Assembly (NCBI GenBank): GCA_009731375.1
Contig: BJOX01000113.1
Location: 109,134-137,883, forward strand
Reading direction: 5' to 3'
From: Paulinella micropora
Lineage: Eukaryota > Cercozoa > Imbricatea > Euglyphida
Length of the DNA: 28,750 bases
Shown here: positions 21,382 to 28,750 of the stretch, one piece after another
Layout: the number at the start of each line of letters is the position of its first letter
Position numbering within the stretch: the stretch's first letter is position 1
Program-made: the position numbers and the translations under genes
The notes under the pieces: model-generated
Seen by the model: the letters and a program-made list of their open reading frames with translations, nothing else
Database searches by the model: none
What the model was told of the DNA's origin: nothing

Positions 21382-21461
21382 CGAAGCTGGGATGTATGGC
21401 GATTCTTATCCCTTCAACTGGGTGATGGGGGATAACTACTCGGCCATCTTCTTGCCTCTAG
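21382..21461 (+). CDS. FAD-dependent monooxygenase, exon 10
   Basis: After acceptor ATTGGTTTAG the exon gives C (completing glycine GGC), then 26 codons EAGMYGDSYPFNWVMGDN plus YSAIFLPL, then a single G before donor GTATGT. The peptide looks like real protein and continues the enzyme after exon 9 (LTQ-G-EAGMYGD). Two decayed copies upstream preserve the same words, which supports its exon status. I cannot tie it to a named motif: it falls in the less conserved substrate-side region of the family. The next exon would start in phase 1, and none is visible before the window ends. The LINE lies in this following intron. Confidence 0.68.
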
Positions 21462-21485
21462 GTATGTATGTACGTATGTGTGAAC

Positions 21486-21539
<54 letters not shown>

Positions 21540-21555
21540 TATAATAATAATAATG

Positions 21556-21596
<41 letters not shown>

Positions 21597-21610
21597 TAAT
21601 AGTAATAATA
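21462..21610. repeat. (GTAT)n then (TAA)n, LINE tail
   Basis: A short GTAT run from the donor of exon 10, then TAA units (21486-21610). On the minus strand the latter is the (TTA)n tail of the LINE and also matches the type of microsatellite in which the SINEs sit. Confidence 0.9.
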
Positions 21611-21620
21611 GACTTATCAG

Positions 21621-24600
21621 TCAATTGGCCTTTGATCCTGTCGGACATGTGCCTCCATTGGTAGCACGGGACCGTTCGGTGACGCGGCTCCGCTCCAAAG
21701 ACTCGACTGGCAGTGCAATGTGCAAATGAGCGGGCTGTGCATGTGCAAGTGGGTGCAAGGAGTGAGAGGAGTTATCTGCCGAGAAGAAGTCCGCGACGCT
21801 GCGCTGACCTCCACCTACAACAGATCTAGCCAGACATTCTACCTGACTAGGCCTTCCCCTCCTTCTACCCACCTCCTGAACGACCGTGAGGTCGATCACC
21901 TCCTCCTCCTCCTCCGCCCCCTCTGCCTCCCTGGTCTGCGCCTCCAACTCCTCCCACTCCTTCCAGATGGTGGCAACAAACCTTCCTAACTCCTCCTCCA
22001 CCTCTTCTGGGACAGGGATAAACAAAACGCCGAGCATCGCCGCCATCTTTTCATCCTCCCCCTTCAGCCATTCCTCTTTGAAGAGCCTCATCTCCTCCTC
22101 TGCCTCCCGCAGTTCCCTGTGATAAAGCCCTCCTCGATTCAGCATGAGGGGCTGCCGGGCTTGCGCCTCATCGATAAACTTAAACAGTGCCTCACGAGAG
22201 CTCGCAAACGTTGGGCAATGCAGCAGGAAGTGACGTAACGACTCGTTAACCTCAGTGCCACACAAGGCGAAACAGCTTGAGCAGTCCGGCGAGCATGAGC
22301 CAAATTTGGATCGGTAGAGGCGAAGGCGATTGTTGCAGCTCAACAATCGCCTTCTGATAAGGTTGTGACTTCCCCCCTCCAGCGCCCGCCAACGTGGGAA
22401 AGCAGAGCGGGAAGACATCTGGCTAAGCAGCACCCTAAGCCCATCAGAGGGCTTAGCCTGCCGCTCCCAGCCAGCTACTTCCTGCCGGACAGACCATTGC
22501 TTTACCACCTCGTTCCAGTTCGCCAGAGCGGCCCGCCAGTCCTTATCATCTACCGTGCCATCTTCGTTCACGACCCGCTTGAGCGCATCCAAGCCCTCCC
22601 GCAGCCTGTGATCTGCTAAGATCAAATTTTCCGTATCTTCCTTCCATTTGCACCGACCCGTGTTGTAAAGCCTGCGTGTTAGCGCTGTGTTGCCCAGTAA
22701 CTCGATGCGCCCTAGGAACCGAAGCCGGGCCGCCTTGGCAAGGATGCTAAAACTCGGCGTGCGGCCTAAACCCCTGGTGATGCAGCCGCTTGTGCGCGTA
22801 CCAACACCCAAGATGACCCGCAGGGGCGCTACCAACGCGCCCTCCAGCTTACTCAGCTTGTTGGCGCCCGGCAGATCCCAAAAAGCCGATGCGTAAAGCA
22901 ACTTTGCGCCAACCATTTGCTGCCAATTCATCAGCCGAAGACGCGCTGGAACTTCATGGGCAATCCAGAGGGGGTAGCAGGCAGCCGTTCCCGCTACAGT
23001 GATTTCCGCCGCCCGCTTCGCTTGCGGTTTATCGGAGAGGGTGTCCGTGAGCAGAACTCCCAGGTATTTGTAGTGGTCGGTGACGTTGAGAACCTTGCCC
23101 CGGAACCTCACGCATGGGGGCGACTTTTTTGACTTGGCGTGCCCGTATATCGGCATGACTTCCGTCTTGCCCGGTTTCAGGTTGATTTCAAGCCGATAGT
23201 CCTCCACGAATGTCGCCACGACATTTACAATCTGTTGAAGCTCCGTGACACTATGCGCAATTACCGCAACGTCGTCGGCGTAAAGCAGGGTCCGTATGTC
23301 TTCGATGCGGTTGAGGTCCTCGATCTCCAACTCTTTCGCGATTCGGACCGTTAGCTCATCCATGAAGACGTTGAACAGCGACGGTGACAACGGCGACCCT
23401 TGCTGAACTCCCATCTCTTCCAGCACTTCACCAGTGAGTTCGCCATCGACTAGCACTCGCGATGACGTTCTTCGGTAAAAACGCCGCAGAATGCGATAGA
23501 ACTTGCCCTGTACCCCCATCTGGGTTAGCCTCTGAAACAACCCGGCCCGCCAAACCGTAGGGAATGCCTTTCTCAGATCCACGAACAAAACGAAAGAACG
23601 GAGGCCAGCTTGTTGTCTAAGGCGCAGACGCTCCTTAAGGACAAAAATCTGGTCCCCCGTACTACGTTTTGGCCGGAACCCACCCTGCTCTGGGCGAAGC
23701 CTGCCCGGCTGATCGATGAAAGCCGTAAGCCTCGCCGCCATAAGGGACAGATACATCTTACCCAGACAGCTCAGAATCGCGATGTCTCTCCAATTTTCCG
23801 GATCGGTTGGGTCGCCTCCTTTTGGGATGTTGACGATAATCGCTTTGCCCCAGTCGCTGGGGGTGTATTCGCACGATTTCAACCAGTTGAAGAAGCGCAC
23901 CAGAAAGCTCACAATCCGCGTGCCTCCGTACTTGAGCATCTCGTTCTTGATCTTATCCGGTGAGCACGCTTTGTGATTCTGGAGATTTTCCTGGCAGAGC
24001 TCCACTTCCTTCTCGGTGTAATCATAGTCCAGCGGGCCCGTCTCAGTCCGGATCTCCTCGGCTTGCGCCATGGCCTCGAATTGGTCGCGCAGGTTGTCGT
24101 TATACTGGAAGGTTTCGCGGGCCTTCCGCTCGGGCTCAATCCGCGCTGCTTCCTCATCAGAACCGACTTCCTCTACACATGCATCCTCCAAAAACTGGTT
24201 TTCTTTGGGGACCACCATACGTCGGCGGTATTCTTCCCATTCTTGTAGTTTTTCCCGGAGTGTGCATGCCAGAGTGCCATCGGGCTTCCGAACAGGAGCA
24301 GAAGCGTTCGACCGCCGAACCCCGCCCAAACGCTTTGACAGCTTCCAGTACGTGGCCATGGTAGCGCTCCTGAAGTTGGCAGCGGTGTCATTCTGGACCC
24401 GCTTCCACGCTTGCTCCTTCTTCTCCTTGCATAACCTTCTGACCGCCTTCCTCGCTTCTTTATATCTTTGCCAGGCCTCTCGGTTGGCCTCATTCCTTCG
24501 CCAGAGGCCGTATGCCTCTCTCCGTCGCGCAATCGCTTCCCTAAGACTCTCATCAAACCATGCATTAGTAAACCCTGGCCTAATCACCCGAACTCCCAAG

Positions 24601-26537
24601 ACCTTCACGGCTGCGCCCGTGAAAGCTCGGACCACTAAGCTAGCGACCCTATCTACCTCCTGCTGAAGCTCATCCGGGTCCTCCACTGCTGATAGATCTG
24701 GGAGGCCATCTGGCAACAGCCCCGATATACCAGCTGCAAAGGTCTCGTCGTACTTCAACCTAAGCTTAGACAGCTCACTCTCCTTACCCTCAACTACCCT
24801 GCCTATCAAGCGCTCTGCCTTGAATGCTTTGTACCTCTTTACCTGCTTTTTGGGGGGTGGCTGTCCCCCCCAGACCAGTTCCGCCCACACAGCTTTGTGG
24901 TCGGTATCAAGGTCTACCTCGTCGACGCCGAAGCTTGCCTCCTCCGCCAGCTCGGAAGAGACGCAGATGTAATCCAGTAGATGCCTTCGTCCACCTACAT
25001 TTTCCTGCCTAGACCACCAATATTTGTCCCCCCGTGGTTGCGAAAACCCACTGAGATTGCGCAACCCCGTGGCAACAAGCATCGCAGCCAGCAACTCACC
25101 ATTCTCACTCCTAACCCCTCTACCCCTCCCATCTATCTCGCCAAAGAGGCCCACCACTCCCTCCTCCCGCGCTATTCTGGCGGGCCCCAGCTTAGCATTA
25201 GCATCACCAACCGTAACCACATGACCTTTGGTGGCGAAGTAGGAGACGGCCGCCTGCCACGCCTCATAGGCTGCAATAGATTCCTCTCGTTGATTTTCTT
25301 GGGGGAAGTAGCCGTTGCCGACGAACACATCCGACGCCGTCGCGCTCCCAGACGACAGCCTCACCCACAATTGCTGTGGGTGTGGAACAGGCGCCTGTAC
25401 AATGGTAGCGCACGGTGCCAGATAGTTGGCCACCAACGTCAAGACTCCCCCCAAGAGACGCGAGCCCGCACCAGTTGCAGCCGCTTTGCCGAGGACTGCG
25501 AAGCCGTCGACTTGGAGCTTCTCCACCTTCTGCGACGATAGGTTGTGCTCCTGGACTCCGACGATCACCCAGCCTCGCTCCTTGTAGTGCTCCGGCCATT
25601 CCCCAAAGCCTGGGCTATCCGCACCCACTTTGCCTTGCCAATTATGTGAGGCCACCCTCAGTGGGAAGCCTTTCACAAATTGGGAAGAACGAAGCTGATG
25701 CCGATGCCTGCGCTTCGGTTGAGCCCGCCTGGAGCCCTCCGCCACCCTCCACGGCCCATCCTGCACCCTCCGCCCCAGCTCCTCCAGCTCCCGCATCCCG
25801 CCCCACTCCGCCAAGGGAGATTCACCGCTTGAGGCTTCGCCCTGGGGCTCGTCGACTTCCACGTCGAGCACCCAGTAGCCAAATCCCTGCTTGCGAAGCT
25901 CCCTCTGCATCTCTACATACTGGGCACCCCCCCGTGCAGCCCGCTGCTTCTCTCTTTCCCGGAAAGTCCTACCCGTCGCAACGTGAACCTTTCCCGTGAA
26001 GAACTTACGCTCCCGCAGCAGCCGCACCATCTTCTCCGCCTCCTCACAAGACGCACATTTAATCCGCAAATGTCGCCCACTACCTCTGCCCGCGAATTCC
26101 ACCTCGACTTCCCCGAGACCGAGAATTCGGAGCTCTCGCGCCATGACCACTGTCTGAGAGACATGCGATAGCCCCCATACTATGCAACATCTCTTATCCA
26201 GCTCATTTCGTACCTTCCTCCGCCACCTCCTCGGTGGCGGTACCGCTTGCCACACGCCGTGACCAGACCTTTCCGGACGTGACTTCTCTTCCGAGGTTGG
26301 GGAGGGTGATCGAGATGCAGCAGGATTGCTGGCTCTACGTGATTCAGGTTGCCCGTCAGGTACGCGAGCACTCGACCACCCCACCCCGGCCGAGTAGCCA
26401 TCGCCACCCGCAGGCGCACTCCCACGGGGAACGTCTAAACCTGAAGGATTACCGCCTTGACCCATAGGGCCAGCACTAGCGGCCGCGCTCTTCGCATAAG
26501 AACCTGACATAAGTGGTATGGGACCCCGGTGCCGCAT
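21621..26537 (-). CDS. LINE ORF: AP endonuclease and reverse transcriptase, 1638 aa
   Basis: An intact polyprotein for target-primed reverse transcription. Residues 1-100 are low-complexity, and about 115-195 could form an RRM-like RNA-binding fold (CIVWGL, then LRIKCASCEEAEKMVRLL; inference). The AP endonuclease spans about 291-557: SHNW (N299), VGVQEHN (E330), VGDANAKLG (D444, N446), LDYICVS and DTDHKAV (D546, H547). Reverse transcriptase spans about 850-1160: FVDLRKAF (D987), GVQQGSPLSPSLFN and LLYADDVAV (Y1086, D1088, D1089). A C-terminal Cys/His cluster lies at C1415-C1441 (CSPDCSSC and HFLLHC). No RNase H is evident and no separate ORF1 was found. The start is the first ATG after an in-frame stop upstream. 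It belongs with the APE-type LINEs; the clade is not decided. Confidence 0.92.
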   Translation of the reverse strand: MRHRGPIPLMSGSYAKSAAASAGPMGQGGNPSGLDVPRGSAPAGGDGYSAGVGWSSARVPDGQPESRRASNPAASRSPSPTSEEKSRPERSGHGVWQAVPPPRRWRRKVRNELDKRCCIVWGLSHVSQTVVMARELRILGLGEVEVEFAGRGSGRHLRIKCASCEEAEKMVRLLRERKFFTGKVHVATGRTFREREKQRAARGGAQYVEMQRELRKQGFGYWVLDVEVDEPQGEASSGESPLAEWGGMRELEELGRRVQDGPWRVAEGSRRAQPKRRHRHQLRSSQFVKGFPLRVASHNWQGKVGADSPGFGEWPEHYKERGWVIVGVQEHNLSSQKVEKLQVDGFAVLGKAAATGAGSRLLGGVLTLVANYLAPCATIVQAPVPHPQQLWVRLSSGSATASDVFVGNGYFPQENQREESIAAYEAWQAAVSYFATKGHVVTVGDANAKLGPARIAREEGVVGLFGEIDGRGRGVRSENGELLAAMLVATGLRNLSGFSQPRGDKYWWSRQENVGGRRHLLDYICVSSELAEEASFGVDEVDLDTDHKAVWAELVWGGQPPPKKQVKRYKAFKAERLIGRVVEGKESELSKLRLKYDETFAAGISGLLPDGLPDLSAVEDPDELQQEVDRVASLVVRAFTGAAVKVLGVRVIRPGFTNAWFDESLREAIARRREAYGLWRRNEANREAWQRYKEARKAVRRLCKEKKEQAWKRVQNDTAANFRSATMATYWKLSKRLGGVRRSNASAPVRKPDGTLACTLREKLQEWEEYRRRMVVPKENQFLEDACVEEVGSDEEAARIEPERKARETFQYNDNLRDQFEAMAQAEEIRTETGPLDYDYTEKEVELCQENLQNHKACSPDKIKNEMLKYGGTRIVSFLVRFFNWLKSCEYTPSDWGKAIIVNIPKGGDPTDPENWRDIAILSCLGKMYLSLMAARLTAFIDQPGRLRPEQGGFRPKRSTGDQIFVLKERLRLRQQAGLRSFVLFVDLRKAFPTVWRAGLFQRLTQMGVQGKFYRILRRFYRRTSSRVLVDGELTGEVLEEMGVQQGSPLSPSLFNVFMDELTVRIAKELEIEDLNRIEDIRTLLYADDVAVIAHSVTELQQIVNVVATFVEDYRLEINLKPGKTEVMPIYGHAKSKKSPPCVRFRGKVLNVTDHYKYLGVLLTDTLSDKPQAKRAAEITVAGTAACYPLWIAHEVPARLRLMNWQQMVGAKLLYASAFWDLPGANKLSKLEGALVAPLRVILGVGTRTSGCITRGLGRTPSFSILAKAARLRFLGRIELLGNTALTRRLYNTGRCKWKEDTENLILADHRLREGLDALKRVVNEDGTVDDKDWRAALANWNEVVKQWSVRQEVAGWERQAKPSDGLRVLLSQMSSRSAFPRWRALEGGSHNLIRRRLLSCNNRLRLYRSKFGSCSPDCSSCFALCGTEVNESLRHFLLHCPTFASSREALFKFIDEAQARQPLMLNRGGLYHRELREAEEEMRLFKEEWLKGEDEKMAAMLGVLFIPVPEEVEEELGRFVATIWKEWEELEAQTREAEGAEEEEEVIDLTVVQEVGRRRGRPSQVECLARSVVGGGQRSVADFFSADNSSHSLHPLAHAQPAHLHIALPVESLERSRVTERSRATNGGTCPTGSKAN

Positions 26538-26539
26538 TG

Positions 26540-27213
26540 ATCGAGTTGTAAACTCGATAAATGAGGACCCAGGTGGGGTTATTTAAAGCTCAACCCTTAA
26601 AAAGCATACGTGTACGTATGTATAGGAATACACACAAACACTCACCTGCATCCGTAACCAGGCACGAGGCAGGACCCGCTGTGCATCATCGAGGTAGGTG
26701 TCGTGGCAAACCACCCTGCGTCCGATAAACGCTGCAAGTGAGTCATCTACCGAGAGCACAGAGTGACAGGCCCGTGCACGTGTACCCACCACCCCATAAC
26801 CCTCCGCCAGAGCAACCCCATGGCATCCGCAGGATGAGCACGAAGAGTGCTGAGAGAGAGGGTGAGCCAGGAGCCCCGCTCCGGTCCGTCGTTACTTTGG
26901 TCATTTAGTCGTTTCAAGGCTTGTGGTAAGGTGTAGGGCCTCTCGCCTTCGTACAAACTCCGACCGACAGTAGTTTGGTTGACCATCCTTCGCGGTGACC
27001 CTCTGAACACAACCCCCTCCCCCAGTGCCCACCCCTTGTGATTCCAGAGGCCACCCCGAGCCAAGAGCCATGAGTATGATGAGCAACTCACATGAGTTAC
27101 TCTCAGTAATTGGGACCCGTCTCATAAATCAATGGAACGCTTATCGTGCGCCCCTCATAGGCTCAGCCCGCCCATGTGAAAGCTAGGCCTCGCCCAAAGC
27201 AAAGCAAAGCAAA

Positions 27214-27293
<80 letters not shown>

Positions 27294-27528
27294 AGCGAGG
27301 CCGCCGTGGCTCGCCCGCAATCCAGCTGGGTGCACCTCGTCACAACCACTCATCGGCGTGAGCTCATAGCTGTGTGCGACATAGGTACAAGAGCAAGAGG
27401 AGAAACAGTGTGCCAGCGTGGATGTGTGGGTGAGGCAGTGCGGTGAGGCAAAGCAGCGATGCCAGTCGAATCCCTGGAGACGGAACCTAGCATCAAAAAC
27501 ATCGTATAAGTCTACCCCAGGCCTCCAT
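26540..27528 (-). promoter_or_regulatory. LINE 5' region, unit A (proximal)
   Basis: About 1 kb upstream of the LINE ORF is homologous to unit B (27529-28347). Shared landmarks in the same order include GGGGTTATTTAAAGCTCAAC (26578 and 27567), CACCCTGCGTCCGATA, TTCAAGGCTTGTGG, CCGACAGTAGTTT and GGCCACCCCGAGCCAAGAGC. By analogy with LINEs that carry tandem 5' monomers it may hold the promoter (inference). No ORF of note lies in it. Confidence 0.6.
27217..27285. repeat. (GA)n tract within LINE 5' unit A
   Basis: AG dinucleotide run of about 69 bases preceded by four CAAAG units. It is absent from unit B, so it was gained after the units duplicated or lost from B. Confidence 0.9.
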
Positions 27529-28346
27529 CCACCGAGTGGTGAGCTCGATAAAAGAAGACCCGAGTGGGGTTATTTAAAGCTCAACCCTTAAAAAAGCATA
27601 AACATGTACGCCGCCAGGAACCCAACAACAATAACATAGCAGCCAGGAACCCAACAACAATAACATAGCAGCCAGGAACCCAACAACAATAACATAGCAG
27701 CCAGGAACCCAACAACAATAACATAGCTTCCGTAACCAGCCTTCAGGAACCCGCCTCAGTTACCCGCCCCCGTAACCAGGCCAGAGACGTGACGTACTAT
27801 GCATCATTGAGGTGTCGTGGCAAGCCACCCTGCGTCCGATAGAAGCTACAAAAGAGTCATCTACCGAGAACACTAAGTGACAGGCCCGGTCACATGCACC
27901 CAACACGTCCCGACCCTCCGCCAGAGCATCCCCATGGCATCCGCAAAGTGAGCACGAGGGGTTCTGGGAGAGAGGGTGAGTCAGGAGCCCCGCGTCCAGG
28001 CAGTCGCTACTGTGGCAGTTGAGTGATTTCAAGGCTTGTGGAAATGTGTGGAGCCTGTCGCCTTCATTCCCACTCATACCGACAGTAGTTTAGTTAACCA
28101 ACCTGTCCAGTGACCCACTGAGCCCAACCCCCTCCCTCAGATAACCCCCACCCCCCGCACCCCGAGTGATACCAGAGGCCACCCCGAGCCAAGAGCCGTG
28201 AGCGTGGTGAGAGAGCTTCTCTCAGTAAAAGTTTCCGTCTCATGAATCAGTGGAGCACTGATTATGTACCCCTCATAACAAGCTGCCAACGGCCCCAACC
28301 CCGCCGTGTGGCGGTGACACCCAACCATGTATTGGTGCCCCCCAAA

Positions 28347-28347
<1 letters not shown>
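27529..28347 (-). promoter_or_regulatory. LINE 5' region, unit B (distal, 5' end of the element)
   Basis: Second copy of the 5' unit, offset by about 1,100 bases from unit A. It contains a 29-base minisatellite that unit A lacks. It ends at GGTGCCCCCCAAAATAG directly before (TAA)n, giving the likely 5' end of the inserted LINE. Divergence from A by many point changes shows that the tandem state is not a very recent artefact. Confidence 0.6.
27612..27727. repeat. 29-base minisatellite, 4 copies, in LINE 5' region
   Basis: Unit GCAGCCAGGAACCCAACAAC plus AATAACATA, repeated four times nearly without change. Confidence 0.95.

Positions 28348-28427
<80 letters not shown>
28348..28427. repeat. (TAA)n array between two minus-strand elements
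   Basis: Pure TAA run of 80 bases: on the minus strand the (TTA)n tail of the element to the right and the left flank of the LINE. Confidence 0.95.
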
Positions 28428-28750
28428 TACTTCCGCTAAGGCATACTGATGCAGCTGATGGCCCGATCCGTTTCCGGAAATGAGCCTCCATGCCCTTGCT
28501 CGAGGTTCTCCATCCCCACCTAGTCAGTCTCTCGACTGATTATAGGGGCCACCGATGGAGCTCCTGAGGGCAAGACTACACTAAGCCGAGGTTATTCCGC
28601 AGTCCCAACAACCTCTTGCAAAACGTTGCCGCATGTGCAAGTGCGTACACCAAGCATGGTTGCTAGAACTACCTCAAAACCCCACCCATAACAATTTGGT
28701 ATCCGCTGGGTCCACGGGCTATCAACCGGCATAGCGGAGTTTAAGATCTT
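28428..28750 (-). mobile_element. 3' end of a further LINE-tailed element, running off the window
   Basis: On the minus strand the segment ends GGCATGGAGGCTCATTTCC, then about 50 bases, then (TTA)n. The ATGGAGGC-CAT word and spacing match the 3' ends of the LINE and SINEs. The upstream 250 bases match nothing else in the window and show no domain. It is probably a SINE or truncated LINE of another family. Confidence 0.5.

Larger units (their letters stand above)
21611..28347 (-). mobile_element. Near-complete LINE (non-LTR retrotransposon), antisense in intron 10
   Basis: On the minus strand: a two-unit tandem 5' region (28347-26540), one long ORF (26537-21621), a very short 3' end whose last bases resemble the SINE 3' ends, and a (TTA)n tail. 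The left end of the element (28347) abuts a (TAA)n array that is the tail of a further element at 28428-28750, so elements are stacked head to tail in one TTA-type microsatellite. The ORF is undamaged and catalytic motifs are present, suggesting recent insertion. Target-site duplications cannot be seen because the target is itself a repeat. Confidence 0.88.

Noticed and set aside
23909-26425. Several shorter ORFs on both strands within the LINE
   Set aside because: Shadows of the intact 1638-codon ORF in other frames.

Overview
The window is nuclear DNA from a eukaryote, most likely a large, repeat-rich protist or algal genome; the sequence alone does not fix the lineage. Evidence: short exons with GT-AG introns, two kinds of non-LTR retrotransposon with SINE-like partners, no bacterial gene organisation, and more than half of the window made of di-, tri- and tetranucleotide microsatellites. 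Three runs of N are assembly gaps (224-279, 3181-3190, 3930-3945), two of them inside microsatellites.

Main gene (2748 to beyond 21461, + strand). Hidden between the microsatellites are ten short exons (35 to 125 bases). Read in order with GT-AG splicing, all nine junctions keep the reading frame. They give about 233 residues of a class A, FAD-dependent monooxygenase (FAD_binding_3 type): the N-terminal GGGIGG dinucleotide-binding motif, the acidic residue ending strand 2, the hR-x-x-Lh segment and the GADG-x-x-S-x-VR motif. The C-terminal part, including the expected GD motif, is not in the window. Introns are long and consist mainly of (TATC)n, (GTAT)n, (ATT)n, (CT)n, (TA)n or (ACTT)n.

Most exons are accompanied by partial 'echo' copies of their own edges. 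Exon starts with their acceptor recur upstream inside pyrimidine-rich repeats, and exon ends with their donor recur downstream inside (GTAT)n repeats. Exon 7 has ten frameshifted echoes in a higher-order array. Exon 6 exists as four in-frame 13-codon copies, each with both splice sites. This is the most unusual feature of the window.

Left edge: the first coding exon of an unrecognised gene lies on the minus strand (635-498), divergent from the monooxygenase gene.

Mobile elements. A nearly complete LINE lies on the minus strand (about 28347 to 21611) in intron 10, antisense to the host gene. It has one intact 1638-codon ORF (AP endonuclease, reverse transcriptase, C-terminal Cys/His cluster), a two-unit tandem 5' region and a (TTA)n tail. 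SINE-like elements at 3701-4080 and 8208-8473 have a tRNA-related head and a 3' end resembling this LINE, and also sit in (TTA)n. A second group of elements (families A and B; 5420-5858, 8895-9652, 12858-13232, 14506-15328, 15501-15940) is bounded by (TATC)n. The longest encodes the C-terminus of a different retrotransposon polyprotein with a PD-(D/E)XK-like segment. The two systems thus appear to use different microsatellites as insertion sites.

The rest is simple repeats, three minisatellites (25, 29 and about 38 bases) and a 750-base degenerate CCTAAT/CCTAT array. All calls come from reading the sequence by eye; no database search or splice prediction was run.
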